Source of the DNA: Clostridium swellfunianum
GTDB lineage: Bacteria; Bacillota; Clostridia; Clostridiales; Clostridiaceae
Direction of reading: 5' to 3'
NCBI RefSeq assembly: GCF_023656515.1
Contig: NZ_JAMOFV010000006.1
Coordinates: forward strand, 2,147,243-2,211,242
Length of the DNA: 64,000 nucleotides
The notes beneath the pieces were generated by a model. That model was not told the DNA's origin. It did not search any database and saw only the letters and a list, made by a program, of their open reading frames with translations. The position numbers were made by a program, and so were the translations under genes. Positions 8,656-19,549 of the stretch are shown one piece after another (within the stretch, counting starts at the first letter, position 1; each line of letters opens with the position of its first letter).

Positions 8656-9373
8656 TCTTACACTCTCCCTCAAAAATAATAACTGTTATATTATCTCTTC
8701 CGCCTCTTTCCTTGCTCAAATTTACTAGCCTATCACAAGCGTCAGAGATTGATGTCTTCATAACTACTTCATAAATTTCTAAATCGGTTAAGGAGTTAGA
8801 TAATCCATCAGTACATAGTATTACTCTATCAATTTCCTTTAAATCAATTGTATAAATATCAATATCTACTACGGGAGCTGTACCTAATGCTCGGGTTATA
8901 ATATTTTTATTCGGATGTACCGCAGCTTCTTCTATGGTTATAGAGCCGTTATCTACTAATTGCTGCACTAGAGAATGATCCTTTGTAACTTGATGAATTC
9001 CTTTATTATCAATTACATAGCATCTGCTATCACCAACATTTGCGACTACCATGTTGCTATCTTTTATTAAACACGCAGTTATCGTTGTACCCATTCCATT
9101 AAGTGAAGAATTAGTTTTAGAAAACTCATATACTTTCTTATTAGAAAATTGTATAGCCTCTGATAATACTCTTTCTAAGTTTTCAATAGAATCCATAGAA
9201 TTAATATATTCTATGGCAGAATCTACAGCCATTTTACTAGCAACTTCACCAGCATTATGTCCTCCCATGCCGTCTGCAACTATGTAAATTTTTTTTTGGT
9301 TGTCCTCATGATAACCAACATAATCTTCATTGAGTTTTCTAACATTGCCTATATCTGTTAGTAACCCCACCAT
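8624..9373 (-). CDS. prpC: PP2C-type serine/threonine phosphatase (PrpC/Stp1)
   Basis: The 249-residue protein reverses PrkC phosphorylation. PPM-family motifs are in order: TDIGNVRKLNEDY with metal-site Asp at the N-terminus, VADGMGGHNAGEVAS near residue 33, GTTITAC near 95, ANVGDSRCY near 112, LCTDGLSN near 191 and GGRDNITVI near 230. It starts with ATG after AAGGGGTG, 3 nt after rlmN. Confidence 0.96.
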   Translation of the reverse strand: MVGLLTDIGNVRKLNEDYVGYHEDNQKKIYIVADGMGGHNAGEVASKMAVDSAIEYINSMDSIENLERVLSEAIQFSNKKVYEFSKTNSSLNGMGTTITACLIKDSNMVVANVGDSRCYVIDNKGIHQVTKDHSLVQQLVDNGSITIEEAAVHPNKNIITRALGTAPVVDIDIYTIDLKEIDRVILCTDGLSNSLTDLEIYEVVMKTSISDACDRLVNLSKERGGRDNITVIIFEGECKNDWDFARKQI

Positions 9374-9376
9374 TTT

Positions 9377-10423
9377 TCACACCCCTTTTTTTGTGTTTTT
9401 ATCTTCAAGATAGCTTCGCCTTAGCTGTCCGCATGCTGCATTAATATCAGCGCCCATCTCTTTTCTTATAGTAGTCTCTATTCCAAAGTCTACCAGCTTA
9501 TTATAAAATGCTTTAACATTATCAGAAGTAGCCTTTTCATAGGAATTTTCTTTTATTTCATTAACAGGTATTAAATTAACGTGACATAATAGACCTCTTA
9601 ATAGTTGTATTAACTCCTCAGCCTGTTCTATTCCGTCGTTAATTCCTTTAACTAGTGAATACTCAAAAGTTATTCTTCTATTAGTTTTTTGAATATAGTT
9701 TTTACAAGCTTCAATAATCTCTTCAATAGAATATCTATTAGCTATCGGCATCATAGTTTTTCTTAATACATCATTAGGTGAATGTAGAGAAATTGCAAGC
9801 GTTATCTGCAAATTTTCCTCAGCCAGATCATAAATTTTAGGAACTATTCCACATGTGGAAAGAGTAATATGCCGCTGTCCTATATTAAGTCCATAATCAG
9901 AGTTTACTATGTTTATAAATTTTAATACATTTTCATAATTATCTAATGGTTCTCCACTCCCCATAAGTACAATGTTAGAAATCCTCTCTCCTATTGCTTT
10001 CTGGGAAGCTAAAATCTGTCCTAATATTTCACCAGAGCTTAAATTTCTGACTACACCTCCAATAGTTGAAGCACAAAACCTGCAACCCATTCTACAGCCT
10101 ATCTGTGTAGATACACAAACTGAATTTCCGTGTTTATATTTCATAACCACAGTTTCAATTACATTTCCATCTCTATAACCCAAAAGAAACTTTTCTGTAT
10201 CATCTGAAGTTGACTTCAGCGATTCGATGATTTTGGGCACTTCGATATAAAATGACTTCATAAGTTTATCTCTTAACGCAACAGGAATATTATTCATATC
10301 ATTAAAATCCCAATTGTTTTTATAAATCCAATCATAAACCTGTTTAGCTCTAAACTGGCTTTCACTGTTTTCCTTCATCCACTCTTTTAATTCTTGCAAA
10401 CTCAAATCAAGAATATTTAACAT
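9377..10423 (-). CDS. rlmN: 23S rRNA (adenine2503-C2)/tRNA A37 methyltransferase RlmN
   Basis: RlmN is a dual-substrate radical-SAM methyltransferase. The 348 residues contain the cluster motif C110-x3-C114-x2-C117 (CRMGCRFC), the SAM-binding GSGEPLDNY, and the second catalytic cysteine C331 in [10 protein letters not shown] use the ATG at 10423 (AGGTG 5 nt upstream); a GTG two codons earlier overlaps the ribosome site. It follows rsmB by 8 nt. Confidence 0.95.
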   Translation of the reverse strand: MLNILDLSLQELKEWMKENSESQFRAKQVYDWIYKNNWDFNDMNNIPVALRDKLMKSFYIEVPKIIESLKSTSDDTEKFLLGYRDGNVIETVVMKYKHGNSVCVSTQIGCRMGCRFCASTIGGVVRNLSSGEILGQILASQKAIGERISNIVLMGSGEPLDNYENVLKFINIVNSDYGLNIGQRHITLSTCGIVPKIYDLAEENLQITLAISLHSPNDVLRKTMMPIANRYSIEEIIEACKNYIQKTNRRITFEYSLVKGINDGIEQAEELIQLLRGLLCHVNLIPVNEIKENSYEKATSDNVKAFYNKLVDFGIETTIRKEMGADINAACGQLRRSYLEDKNTKKGV

Positions 10424-10431
10424 ATACACAC

Positions 10432-11760
10432 CTACCGTATTCTTCTGAATTTTACTATAAAGAACCCATCCATATACTCATTAGGCAAAATCGTTACACC
10501 ATATTCATCATATAGAATATTATCAAGTTCGCCATAATAAAGTTTTTCAATGCTATAATTAGGAAAGTTTGAGACAAACCACCTTACATTATCCTCATTT
10601 TCTTTTTTGTTCAGTGTACATGTAGAATATAGTAACACACCGCCTATTTTAACATATTTTGCAGCATTACCCATAATATTTCTCTGAATCTTTATAATTT
10701 CTTTGAGCTGCTTTAAATCTTTTGTCCATTTGATTTCTGGCTTTTTTCTTATAATTCCTAGTCCTGAACAAGGCACATCTATCAAAACTCGTTCTGCAGA
10801 ATCTCTAAGAGCCTCATTATAAGCAGACGCATCCAATACATCGCACTGTATATTTGTTATTCCTAACCTCTTAGAGTTCTGTTCAATAAGAGGCAGTTTA
10901 TCTTTATGTATATCGTAAGCTTGTACCTTGCCTGTATTATTCATTAATTCTGAAATGTGAGTTGTTTTCCCGCCAGGAGCGCTACAAAGATCCAAGACTT
11001 TAATATTTGGTATGACATCCATTGATGGTGCAACAAGCATAGCACTTTCATCCTGTACAGTTATTAAACCCTCCATAAAAAGTGGATTTTTCTCTATACT
11101 TTTGCCTTTTAGTATTCTAATAGCCTCTGGGCAGACTACACCATCTTTTACATCGTATTCCATATCCTTAAGTTTTCTTATGGCTTCATCAAAATTAGTC
11201 TTTAAATTGTTAACCCTAACAGTAACTCCGGGTGTACTGTTAAGGCCATTTAATATTAATTCGCCTTTTTCTTCCCCATATTGTTCTACAAAGAATTTTA
11301 CCATCCATGGCTCATAAGAATATTTGAAGCAAATAGCCTCTATTTTATTATTTTCATCGTAAAAAACTTTGGATTTATTTCTTAAATAGTTTCTAAGAAC
11401 TGCGTTTACAAATTTTGAAGCTTGAATAGATTTGTATTTTTTAGCTATATCTACAGCTTCATTTACAGCTGCAAATTCTGGAACCTTATCTAAAAATAAA
11501 ATCTGATATAATGCAGTCCTTAGAATACTTACTATATAACCATCCATTTTTGAAAGTTTTTGCTTTAAAAAAGAGGATAATATTTTATCTATTGTATATT
11601 TATACTTCAATGTTCCGTATACAATTTCAGTAACTAATCCTTTATCCCTATCATTCAAATTAACTTTATTAAGGGTTGAATTTAATGCTATGTTAGAGTA
11701 AGCACCTTTATTTAATATTGTATCTATTATATCAACTGCAACTTTTCTTGTAATGTTCAT
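10432..11760 (-). CDS. rsmB: 16S rRNA (cytosine967-C5)-methyltransferase RsmB
   Basis: The 442-residue enzyme has an N-terminal NusB-like RNA-binding domain (about residues 1-140) followed by a SAM methyltransferase domain with [13 protein letters not shown] (motif I), DVPCSGLG (motif IV) and the catalytic cysteine in YSTCTLNK (motif VI). Two adjacent ATG codons open the frame; the second fits the GAGG ribosome site better. It lies in the conserved fmt-rsmB-rlmN-prpC-prkC order. Confidence 0.95.
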   Translation of the reverse strand: MNITRKVAVDIIDTILNKGAYSNIALNSTLNKVNLNDRDKGLVTEIVYGTLKYKYTIDKILSSFLKQKLSKMDGYIVSILRTALYQILFLDKVPEFAAVNEAVDIAKKYKSIQASKFVNAVLRNYLRNKSKVFYDENNKIEAICFKYSYEPWMVKFFVEQYGEEKGELILNGLNSTPGVTVRVNNLKTNFDEAIRKLKDMEYDVKDGVVCPEAIRILKGKSIEKNPLFMEGLITVQDESAMLVAPSMDVIPNIKVLDLCSAPGGKTTHISELMNNTGKVQAYDIHKDKLPLIEQNSKRLGITNIQCDVLDASAYNEALRDSAERVLIDVPCSGLGIIRKKPEIKWTKDLKQLKEIIKIQRNIMGNAAKYVKIGGVLLYSTCTLNKKENEDNVRWFVSNFPNYSIEKLYYGELDNILYDEYGVTILPNEYMDGFFIVKFRRIR

Positions 11761-11785
11761 CATTTACCTCAATTAATGTGATTGA

Positions 11786-12469
11786 TTAATCACTATTTCT
11801 ATTGCTCATCATAATAAGCCTTAGTAGTTGTGAAACTGCCATAAGTGCAGCAGCAACATAAGTCATAGCAGCGGCATCTAGCACAGCTTTAGCACCACTT
11901 AACTCATTTGTGTAAAGTATTCCCTTATCAGAAAGTATAGTTATCGCTCTTTTAGAAGCATTAAATTCTACAGGTAGTGTTATTAGCTGAAATACTACTA
12001 CAGCTGAAAATAAAAGTATCCCAAAGTTTATCAGGTTAGCCCATCCTAGCACTAATCCAAGCACAAATAAACCCCATGATAAATTTGAGCTTATATTTAC
12101 TAATGGTATAATTGAATTTCTTATAGTTAACGGAGCATATTTTAATTTATGTTGTATGGCATGACCTGTTTCATGTGCAGCTACACCAATAGAAGCAACG
12201 GAAGTACCATAAAATACTTCCTTGGAAAGTCTCATAACTCTGCTCCTAGGGTCATAATGGTCAGAGAGCCTGCCTGGAACGACTTCTACAGGGATATCAT
12301 AAAGACCACTTGTATCTAGAAGCATTCTCGCTGTTTGTGCACCAGTAAGCCCACTCATGCTGTAGACCTTTGAATATTTTTCAAAGGTAGAACTAACTTT
12401 CGTCTGAGCCCAAAAGGACACAATTAGAGCTGGTACTAGAATTAAAAAATTTGAATATCCATAAAACAT
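11786..12469 (-). CDS. YugP-type membrane zinc metallopeptidase
   Basis: This 227-residue protein of the neutral zinc metallopeptidase family (B. subtilis YugP) has an N-terminal membrane helix (about residues 5-22), the zinc motif AAHETGHAIQH near residue 120, and two or three further hydrophobic helices in the C-terminal half. The ATG at 12469 follows AGGTG by 6 nt; a GTG three codons earlier overlaps that site. Its substrate is unknown. Its position between fmt and rsmB is common in clostridia. Confidence 0.85.
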   Translation of the reverse strand: MFYGYSNFLILVPALIVSFWAQTKVSSTFEKYSKVYSMSGLTGAQTARMLLDTSGLYDIPVEVVPGRLSDHYDPRSRVMRLSKEVFYGTSVASIGVAAHETGHAIQHKLKYAPLTIRNSIIPLVNISSNLSWGLFVLGLVLGWANLINFGILLFSAVVVFQLITLPVEFNASKRAITILSDKGILYTNELSGAKAVLDAAAMTYVAAALMAVSQLLRLIMMSNRNSD

Positions 12470-12487
12470 AAATATCACCTCTTTAAA

Positions 12488-13417
12488 TTAAACTAAAATT
12501 ACGCCTTCCTTAATTTCATGCCCTTTTACATATTCCTCCACCCTTAAAGGCTTACCTCCTGGGAATTGTATAGACTTTACTAGCAAAATACCATTACCAG
12601 TAGAAACCTCTATTCCAGACTTGCCAACCTTTAAAATTGTTCCTGGTTTATTTGGAGTTTTATAATCAATTATTTCTGATTGATATATCTTCATTAAATT
12701 ATTTTCATATTGGGTATAAGCAATAGGCCATGGATTTAGACCTCTTATCAAGTTATTAATCTCTATACTGCTTAAAGCCCAATTAATTCTAGCAGTATCT
12801 TTAGATAACATTGAAGCATAGCAACTATCTTCATCATTTTGCTTTTGAGGAGTTACCTCACCATTTCTTAGTTTTTCAATTGTTTCTACTAGTAAATTTG
12901 AACCATCTATCATCAAAATATCATGCAGTTCTCCAGCAGTCATTGTATCTGTAATTTCAATTTCACTTCTTAGAAGCATATCACCTGTATCAAGCCCTAC
13001 ATCCATAAGCATTGTTGTATTTCCAGTTTTGGTTTCTCCATTAATTATTGCCCAATTAATAGGAGCAGCTCCTCTATATTTAGGAAGTAGCGAAGCATGT
13101 AGGTTTATGCAACCCATTTTAGGAATATCTAATATCTCTTTTGGTAGTATTTGTCCAAAAGCAACAACAATAATAAAGTCAGGATTTATTTTTCTTAGCA
13201 CATCTATGCATTCTCTATCATTCTTTATTTTAACAGGTTGATATACAGGAATATCGTGTTTTAAAGCTTCCTCTTTCACAAAAGACATAGTTACTTTATT
13301 TCCTCTTCCTTTAGGTCTATCAGGTTGAGTATAAACAGCACATACATTATATTTTTCAACTATTTTTTTTAGTGAAGGTACCGCAAATTCTGGAGTACCC
13401 ATAAAAACTATATTCAA
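12488..13417 (-). CDS. fmt: Methionyl-tRNA formyltransferase
   Basis: Fmt formylates the initiator Met-tRNA using 10-formyl-tetrahydrofolate. The 309 residues have [13 protein letters not shown] at the N-terminus, the catalytic region [21 protein letters not shown] near residues 106-124 and [10 protein letters not shown], then a C-terminal OB domain. The start is TTG, 8 nt after GGAGAGG, which itself lies in the last codons of def; the genes are 3 nt apart. Def then removes the formyl group. Confidence 0.96.
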   Translation of the reverse strand: MNIVFMGTPEFAVPSLKKIVEKYNVCAVYTQPDRPKGRGNKVTMSFVKEEALKHDIPVYQPVKIKNDRECIDVLRKINPDFIIVVAFGQILPKEILDIPKMGCINLHASLLPKYRGAAPINWAIINGETKTGNTTMLMDVGLDTGDMLLRSEIEITDTMTAGELHDILMIDGSNLLVETIEKLRNGEVTPQKQNDEDSCYASMLSKDTARINWALSSIEINNLIRGLNPWPIAYTQYENNLMKIYQSEIIDYKTPNKPGTILKVGKSGIEVSTGNGILLVKSIQFPGGKPLRVEEYVKGHEIKEGVILV

Positions 13418-13420
13418 AGT

Positions 13421-13870
13421 CTATTCCTCTCCTTCAATAAGCTTATCAACAAACAAAATACCATTTAAATGATCTATTTCATGACAAAAGGCCCTAGCTA
13501 ATAGACCTTCTCCTTCTACAGTTACTTCTTCTCCCTTTTCGTTTAAACCTCTTACTTTTACCTTTTCTGGTCGAAGCACTTTCCCCTGTTCTCCAGGTAT
13601 ACTTAAGCACCCTTCTTCATCTATATACTCACCGTATGTTTCTAGTATCTCAGGATTAATCAAATTTATAGGTCCATTACCTACATCTATAACAATAACT
13701 CTCTTGAGTATTCCTACCTGTGGAGCAGCCAATCCAACGCCATCAGCTGCATACATTGTTTCCTGCATATCTTTGATTAAGGTTAAAATCCTTTCGTTGA
13801 TTTCATCCACTGGTTTACTTTTTTTTCTTAATAATTCATCTCCGATTTTTCTTATATTTCTAATTGCCAT
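13421..13870 (-). CDS. def: Peptide deformylase
   Basis: Def removes the N-formyl group from nascent proteins. In the 149 residues, [18 protein letters not shown] (Cys metal ligand) and HEIDHLNG (two His and the catalytic Glu) are all present. I chose the second ATG (13870, [12 protein letters not shown]), 8 nt after GGAGG; the first is only 2 nt from it and gives an atypical N-terminus. Paired with fmt as in many bacteria. Confidence 0.96.
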   Translation of the reverse strand: MAIRNIRKIGDELLRKKSKPVDEINERILTLIKDMQETMYAADGVGLAAPQVGILKRVIVIDVGNGPINLINPEILETYGEYIDEEGCLSIPGEQGKVLRPEKVKVRGLNEKGEEVTVEGEGLLARAFCHEIDHLNGILFVDKLIEGEE

Positions 13871-13893
13871 ATTCATAACCTCCAAATTTATTT

Positions 13894-16095
13894 TTATAAT
13901 AAACTGTTTGGATTGATATCCAAGCTTACTCTAATCTCAGTATATACTTCCTTTAGAGTTTGATAAATAATATCTTTTATTTTATTTGCTATACCAGAAT
14001 CAATATTTCCTTTCAAAATAATTTGCCATCTGTACTGTTCATTAATTTTTGATATAGCAGAAGGACATGGTCCTAACATTTCTATTTTATCATCATTTTG
14101 CAACATATTTTTCAAGATATAACCAATATTTTGTATACTTTTTATTAATAAATTCTCATTTTTACTGCTTAAATTGATCAATAAAATCTTTGAAAAAGGA
14201 GGATAGTTCATATCTTTTCTGATACTTATCTCGTCACTGTAAAAACCTTCATAATTATTTGATGCTGAATGAACTATGCTATAATGATCAGGTGTATATG
14301 TCTGTACTATAACTTTACCATGCTTTTCTCCCCTTCCAGCCCTCCCAGAAACCTGAGTAATAAGTTGAAAAGTTCTCTCTGCAGACCGGAAATCAGGAAG
14401 GTTTAAAGATAAGTCAGCAGCTATGACACCAACTAATGTAACATTCTTAAAATCTAATCCCTTAGCAATCATTTGAGTTCCGATAAGTATATCTGCTTTA
14501 TATTCTTTAAATGTGTTGTATATATTTTCATAAGAGTTTTTTTTTCTAGTTGTATCAAAATCCATTCTAAGTGTTCTAGCCTTTGGGAAATACTTATTCA
14601 CTTCCTGCTCAATTTTTTCTGTACCAACTCCAAAGTATTTTACGTATTTGCTTCCACATTTAGGGCATATATTAGTTGCTCTTTTCTTCATTCCACAGTA
14701 ATGGCAAACCAAAGAACCATTTTCATTATGATAAGTTAATGAAATATCACAGTTATCACATTTAAATACGTAGCCGCACTTCCTGCAAGAAACGAATGGT
14801 GAATATCCCCTTCTATTTAAAAACAAAATACTTTGTTCATTACTGCTGAGGCTATTTTCTAATTCTTCAAAAAGCCTTTTACTAAACATAGATTTATTAT
14901 TAGACATAAGTTCTTCCCTCATATCTATAAGCTCTATCTTTGGAAGCAATGCATTATCAGCTCTGTTTTTAAGGGTTATCAACTTTATATCCTTATTTTT
15001 TGATTTATAGTATGTTTCCATAGATGGTGTTGCAGAACCTAATATTAATTTGGCATCACTATTCTCACACTTAAATAGTGCAATGTCTACAGCACTATAC
15101 TTTGGATCACTATCCGATTTATAACTAGACTCATGCTCTTCATCAATAACAATTAAACCTAAATTATCAAATGGTAAAAATATAGCTGATCGAGCACCTA
15201 TTGCCACCTTAACGTTTTTATTTTTCACTCTCAGCCATTCATCATACCTTTCACCCTCAGAAAGCTTGCTGTGAAACACAGTTATATCTTTTCCAAATCT
15301 CCCCTTAAATCTTTCCACCATTTGAGGGGTTAAGGATATTTCGGGAACAAGTATTATAGAGTCCTTTCCTTCTTTAAGCATTTGATTAACTAAATTCATA
15401 TATATTTCTGTTTTTCCGCTGCCAGTTACCCCATGAATCAAAAAAGTTTTATCGCTTGAATTATTAATTATATCTACCGCATTTAACTGTTCTAGATTCA
15501 AAGCATTCTCTTTATATTCAGTATAATTTCTTTCATTATATCTGTTTATAATAATTTCTTCATTTGTTAAAAACCCATGCTTTAACAAAGTGTTTATAGA
15601 AGATACAGATACTTGATATTTTTTACTAATTTCATTTTTATTAAACTTTCCATTGTTATTAAAAACTATATTATATAGACTATCATAGGGTTCCTTACAG
15701 TATTTGCCTTCTAGTTTCTTTGCAACATATATAACTTGATTTATCTTATTTCTCATCCCTCTGGTTACACCAGAGGGAAGCAGCGCTTTAATACATTCTA
15801 TATAAGTGCAAAGATATTTTTCTCTCATATACTCTATAAGTTCTAAATCCTTTGGTTCTAGTAGCGAATATTCTTCGCATGTATCTGCTATTTCTTTTAC
15901 AGTTGAACTAGCTTGAAAATCGTTAAATAAGCTTACTACAAACCCGTCTATTCTCTTATTTCCTAATCCAAAGGGAACCTTTACTCTATATCCAAGCTTT
16001 ATGATTTTTCTATACTTTTCTGGAATTGCATAGGTAAAAACTTTATCAACTTGAATAGAATTGTTATTTACTATAACTCCAGCATACTTATACAC
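13894..16095 (-). CDS. priA: Primosomal protein N' (replication restart helicase PriA)
   Basis: PriA reloads the replisome at collapsed forks. The 733 residues contain an N-terminal DNA-binding domain, Walker [10 protein letters not shown] near residue 222, the DEEH box, a zinc region with paired CxxC motifs (CRKC, CDNC, CHYC, CPKC) near residues 435-480, and helicase motifs [11 protein letters not shown] and QVSGRAGRG. The GTG start follows AGGGTG by 5 nt. Confidence 0.96.
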   Translation of the reverse strand: MYKYAGVIVNNNSIQVDKVFTYAIPEKYRKIIKLGYRVKVPFGLGNKRIDGFVVSLFNDFQASSTVKEIADTCEEYSLLEPKDLELIEYMREKYLCTYIECIKALLPSGVTRGMRNKINQVIYVAKKLEGKYCKEPYDSLYNIVFNNNGKFNKNEISKKYQVSVSSINTLLKHGFLTNEEIIINRYNERNYTEYKENALNLEQLNAVDIINNSSDKTFLIHGVTGSGKTEIYMNLVNQMLKEGKDSIILVPEISLTPQMVERFKGRFGKDITVFHSKLSEGERYDEWLRVKNKNVKVAIGARSAIFLPFDNLGLIVIDEEHESSYKSDSDPKYSAVDIALFKCENSDAKLILGSATPSMETYYKSKNKDIKLITLKNRADNALLPKIELIDMREELMSNNKSMFSKRLFEELENSLSSNEQSILFLNRRGYSPFVSCRKCGYVFKCDNCDISLTYHNENGSLVCHYCGMKKRATNICPKCGSKYVKYFGVGTEKIEQEVNKYFPKARTLRMDFDTTRKKNSYENIYNTFKEYKADILIGTQMIAKGLDFKNVTLVGVIAADLSLNLPDFRSAERTFQLITQVSGRAGRGEKHGKVIVQTYTPDHYSIVHSASNNYEGFYSDEISIRKDMNYPPFSKILLINLSSKNENLLIKSIQNIGYILKNMLQNDDKIEMLGPCPSAISKINEQYRWQIILKGNIDSGIANKIKDIIYQTLKEVYTEIRVSLDINPNSLL

Positions 16096-16181
16096 TTAAT
16101 CACCCTTTGTTATTATAATAAATTAAAAAGGGCTCATCCTGAAATGAATTTATCAGGTCTGCCCCCCAAAGTTATTAGTAT

Positions 16182-17366
16182 TTATGAATTTATAAAATTA
16201 AATAGTTCTCTAGCCACTAATCTCTTAGACATTCTATCTAATTGCTTTATAGAACCATTTTTATTAAATATAACAACCTTATTTTCATCAACAGCAAAGC
16301 CTGCATCTTCGCTAGTTATATCATTTGCAACGATATAATCTAAATTCTTATTAGCAAGTTTAATCTTTGCATTTTCTATTAAGTTATTGCTTTCAGCAGC
16401 AAAACCTATAAGCACTTGATGCTTTTTTATTTCTCCAAGTTTTTTCAAGATATCATTATCCCTTATAAATGTTAAAGTTAAATCATCTTCTATTTTCTTT
16501 ATTTTCTGTTCTGAGTATTCTCTAGGTTTATAATCAGCAACAGCAGCGGATTTAATAACAATATCTTGTGTTGGAAAATATTCGATAACTTTATCAAACA
16601 TCTCTTGATTTGTTTTAACACTGATAAAGTTTACACCAAATGGAGGTGTAATGTTAGTAGGTCCAGATATCAACGTAACTTTTGCACCTCTGTCTCTTGC
16701 CTCTTCAGCTATAGCAAATCCCATTTTTCCAGAAGATCTATTTGTAATATATCTAACTGGATCTATCGGGGCTATGGTGGGTCCAGCAGTTACTAGTACT
16801 CTCTTATTTTGCAAATCTTTTTTATCATATAGTTTACTTAATACTATTTCACAAATAAGCTTGGTGTCTGCTAATTTCCCCTCTCCTACATCTCCACAAG
16901 CTAATCTTCCGCTGGCTGGTGAAATAAAGCTGTATCCTAAATTTTTAAGCTTTGCAATATTTTCTTGAACTATAGGATTTATATACATATTCGTGTTCAT
17001 AGCAGGTGCAAAAACTACAGGTGCCGTGGAAGCCATAATTGTTGTTGTAAGCATATCGTCTGCAATACCACTTGCTACTTTACCTATAACATTTGCAGTT
17101 GCAGGAATAATAAGCATTAAGTCCGCTTTCTTAGCAAGAGAAATATGCTGTATCTCCCAAGCCTTAGGTTCAGCAAACATATCTGTTACAACCATGTTTT
17201 GACTTAAAGATTGAAAACTAAGCGGATTGACAAACTTTACTGCGCTATCTGTCATTATTACATTTATATTTATATTGTTTTTTCTGAGACTACTAATAAC
17301 ATCTAAAGCTTTGTAAGCAGCAATACCACCGCAAACTCCAACCACCACAGTTTTTTCAGAATTCAT
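16182..17366 (-). CDS. coaBC: Bifunctional phosphopantothenoylcysteine decarboxylase / phosphopantothenate-cysteine ligase
   Basis: CoaBC carries out two consecutive steps of coenzyme A synthesis. In 394 residues, the FMN-dependent CoaC half (about 1-180) has GGIAAYKA, the catalytic His in WEIQHISLA, PAMNTNMY and the substrate-flap Cys in RLACGDVGEG. The CoaB half has TAGPTIAPIDPVRYITNRSSGKMG and KIKK. It is 1 nt from the rpoZ stop and starts with ATG. Confidence 0.96.
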   Translation of the reverse strand: MNSEKTVVVGVCGGIAAYKALDVISSLRKNNININVIMTDSAVKFVNPLSFQSLSQNMVVTDMFAEPKAWEIQHISLAKKADLMLIIPATANVIGKVASGIADDMLTTTIMASTAPVVFAPAMNTNMYINPIVQENIAKLKNLGYSFISPASGRLACGDVGEGKLADTKLICEIVLSKLYDKKDLQNKRVLVTAGPTIAPIDPVRYITNRSSGKMGFAIAEEARDRGAKVTLISGPTNITPPFGVNFISVKTNQEMFDKVIEYFPTQDIVIKSAAVADYKPREYSEQKIKKIEDDLTLTFIRDNDILKKLGEIKKHQVLIGFAAESNNLIENAKIKLANKNLDYIVANDITSEDAGFAVDENKVVIFNKNGSIKQLDRMSKRLVARELFNFINS

Positions 17367-17367
17367 G

Positions 17368-17586
17368 CTATTTAATTCCTTCTTTCACTGTTTCGTATAC
17401 TATTTCACCTGAATAAACCTCGTTTATAGCTACAGTTAAAGGCTTATTTTTTTCTGTATCGATTAATGGTTTACTGCCATCTATTATTTGTCTAGCTCTC
17501 TTTGAAGTTATTATTACCAATGAATATCTGTTGTCAACTTTGTTTAACAAATCTACTATAGATGGATTAATCATAGAGTTGTTCAT
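17368..17586 (-). CDS. rpoZ: DNA-directed RNA polymerase subunit omega
   Basis: Omega (72 residues) helps assemble the beta' subunit. The sequence carries the family signature NRYSLVIITSKRARQI and the KPLTVAINEVYSGEI segment. It overlaps the end of gmk by 20 nt and starts with an ATG 7 nt after AGGAG. The gmk-rpoZ-coaBC order is conserved across Firmicutes. Confidence 0.95.
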   Translation of the reverse strand: MNNSMINPSIVDLLNKVDNRYSLVIITSKRARQIIDGSKPLIDTEKNKPLTVAINEVYSGEIVYETVKEGIK

Positions 17587-18196
17587 GAATTGACTCCTCC
17601 TTTGAATTTAAAATTGTATCTTTAATTCTATCTACTCTACATCTTTCTGCGACCACAATGCTTTCTATTTTCTTTACTGCTTCTTCAACTGTATCATTAA
17701 CCACAGCATAACTATATTTTGATACATAGTTAATCTCTTTATAGGCAGACTTAAATCTAGTCATCAGAGATTCTGGAGTCTCACTCCCTCTTCTTATTAT
17801 TCTTTGTTTTAATTCTTCCATAGATGGCGGAAGAATAAAAATGAAAATCCCCTCTCTAAATGCTTCTTTAACTTTTAACGCCCCTTGTATATCAATCTCT
17901 AAAATCACATCTTTGCCGCTTTCAAGTACTTTTAAAACATTAGATTTAGGAGTTCCATAATAATTTCCATAGACCTCTGCATATTCTAAAAAATCATCTT
18001 TTTCAATTCTTTGCTTAAACTCATCCTTAGTTATAAAAAAATAGTTCTTGCTGTCAATTTCTCCTTCTCTAGGCTGTCTGGTGGTTGCTGATACTGAAAG
18101 CCAAAACTCATTGTTATCAAGAAGAGCTTTGCATATTGTACCCTTCCCTGCTCCAGAAGGCCCTGAGATAACTAATAAAAGTCCTTTTTCTTTCAT
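17567..18196 (-). CDS. gmk: Guanylate kinase
   Basis: Gmk phosphorylates GMP to GDP. The 209 residues have the P-loop SGPSGAGKGT near residue 10, the GMP-binding TTRQPREGEIDSKNYFF, EYAEVYGNYYGTP and the RRGSETPE lid region. The ATG overlaps the TAA of remA (TAATG), so translation is coupled. Confidence 0.97.
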   Translation of the reverse strand: MKEKGLLLVISGPSGAGKGTICKALLDNNEFWLSVSATTRQPREGEIDSKNYFFITKDEFKQRIEKDDFLEYAEVYGNYYGTPKSNVLKVLESGKDVILEIDIQGALKVKEAFREGIFIFILPPSMEELKQRIIRRGSETPESLMTRFKSAYKEINYVSKYSYAVVNDTVEEAVKKIESIVVAERCRVDRIKDTILNSKEESIHEQLYD

Positions 18197-18471
18197 TATT
18201 CATCTACCTCATCAATTTCCACTTCATCCTTATTAGATGATAATCTATGTGCAACAGTTTCAGGCTGAACTGCTGACAAAATTACATGATCGCTGTCAGT
18301 TATTATTACTGCCCTAGTTCTTCTTCCATAGGTAGCATCAATAAGCATACCTCTATCTCGGGCTTCTTGAATTATTCTTTTTATTGGTGCTGATTCAGGA
18401 CTTACAATAGCTACAAGTCTATTTGCAGAAACTATGTTACCGAAACCAATATTTATTAGCTTAATGCTCAT
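18196..18471 (-). CDS. remA: Extracellular matrix regulator RemA (DUF370)
   Basis: RemA-family proteins are small DNA-binding regulators, known in Bacillus for biofilm matrix and osmoprotection genes. The 91 residues show the invariant [24 protein letters not shown] core, followed by [16 protein letters not shown] and an acidic C-terminal tail ([10 protein letters not shown]). In Bacillus it likewise sits between yicC (yloC) and gmk. The regulon in this organism is unknown. Confidence 0.9.
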   Translation of the reverse strand: MSIKLINIGFGNIVSANRLVAIVSPESAPIKRIIQEARDRGMLIDATYGRRTRAVIITDSDHVILSAVQPETVAHRLSSNKDEVEIDEVDE

Positions 18472-18486
18472 TCTAATCCTCCTAGC

Positions 18487-19365
18487 TTACTCAACATTTT
18501 GAACTTGCTCTCTAATTTTTTCTATTTCATTTTTAATGTTTAAAACTATATTGGTTAATTCTAAGTCGTTTGCTTTAGAAGCAATGGTATTTGCTTCTCT
18601 ATTCATCTCCTGTATAATAAAGTCTAATTTCCTGCCTATAGGCTCAGCAAGCTCAAGAGTGTCTTTCATTTGGACTATATGACTGTTAAGCCTCACTATT
18701 TCTTCATCAATATTTGATTTATCTGCAAATATTGCTATTTCCATTGCCATACGACCTTCATCAAGCTTAGCATCATTCAAAAGTTCTTTAACTCTTTTTT
18801 CTAATTTTTCCTTATATTCCACTAAAAGTACAGGAGCTCTTTCGACAATCTTAGCAATATGGTTATTTATGTAATTGCATCTTGATAATATGTCTTCCTT
18901 TAATTTTAGCCCTTCTTTTTGCCTCATAGAAACAAGCATATCAATAGCAGCATTTAATGATACCGATATTATATTCCATAAGGTCTCAATATCTTCTTCC
19001 TTTTGGTTTAATGTTATAACATCAGGAAACCTTGAAATGAGTGAAACGGAAATATCATCTCTTACTTCATATCTATCTTTGATTTCTTTAAGACATTTAA
19101 TATAGCTATCAGCTAGAGCATAATTAAAATTTGCAGCTACATCATTTGAGGCAATAATATTCTGTGTTACATAGACATCAATCTTACCTCTATTAATCTT
19201 TTCAGATAGAGCTCTTCTTATTCTATCCTCTAGAGAAGCTAAATTTCTAGGCATTTTAATATTTAAATCCAAATATCTATGATTAACGCTTTTTATTTCT
19301 ACAATAAAACTTCTTCCATTTTCTTCTGTACTTCCTCTTCCAAATCCAGTCATGCTATTGGTCAT
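18487..19365 (-). CDS. YicC/YloC family endoribonuclease
   Basis: The 292-residue protein starts MTNSMTGFGRG, the family hallmark, and ends with DFIIQEMNREANTIASKAND and IKNEIEKIREQVQNVE, the DUF1732 region. E. coli YicC is an endoribonuclease affecting small RNA turnover; the same activity here is inferred from family. The ATG at 19365 follows AAGGATG by 8 nt; a GTG 36 nt upstream gives an untypical extension. It is the first gene after the operon promoter. Confidence 0.9.
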   Translation of the reverse strand: MTNSMTGFGRGSTEENGRSFIVEIKSVNHRYLDLNIKMPRNLASLEDRIRRALSEKINRGKIDVYVTQNIIASNDVAANFNYALADSYIKCLKEIKDRYEVRDDISVSLISRFPDVITLNQKEEDIETLWNIISVSLNAAIDMLVSMRQKEGLKLKEDILSRCNYINNHIAKIVERAPVLLVEYKEKLEKRVKELLNDAKLDEGRMAMEIAIFADKSNIDEEIVRLNSHIVQMKDTLELAEPIGRKLDFIIQEMNREANTIASKANDLELTNIVLNIKNEIEKIREQVQNVE

Positions 19366-19406
19366 AATAAGCTCATCCTTCCGACCCATTATTAAGTTCA
19401 CACCTA

Positions 19407-19436
19407 ATTATACATAAACCATTCATAAAATTGCAA
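19407..19436 (-). promoter_or_regulatory. SigA-type promoter of the yicC-thiN operon
   Basis: On the minus strand TTGCAA and a perfect TATAAT are 18 nt apart, about 42 nt before the yicC start. No terminator is seen among the 16 genes that follow, down to 4588. Confidence 0.7.
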
Positions 19437-19498
19437 GATAAATTTGCTTATAAGGTTAATTTTGGAGATATTTAAATCATATTAAATTTTATTTTTAA

Positions 19499-19535
19499 AG
19501 CATAGATGGTTTTTTTAGTTAAATCCATCTATGCT
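19499..19535 (-). terminator. Terminator hairpin after the aminotransferase gene
   Basis: AGCATAGATGG and CCATCTATGCT form an 11-bp perfect stem 15 nt past the stop codon. The T-run on the minus side is interrupted, so efficiency is uncertain. Confidence 0.6.
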
Positions 19536-19549
19536 CTAGAAGAATTTTT

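Noticed and set aside
11012-11317. 101-codon plus-strand frame in rsmB
   Set aside because: It is the mirror of a well-conserved methyltransferase gene, without a ribosome site.
16051-16338. Plus-strand frame across the priA-coaBC junction
   Set aside because: It runs antisense to two well-supported genes and has no ribosome site or recognisable domain.
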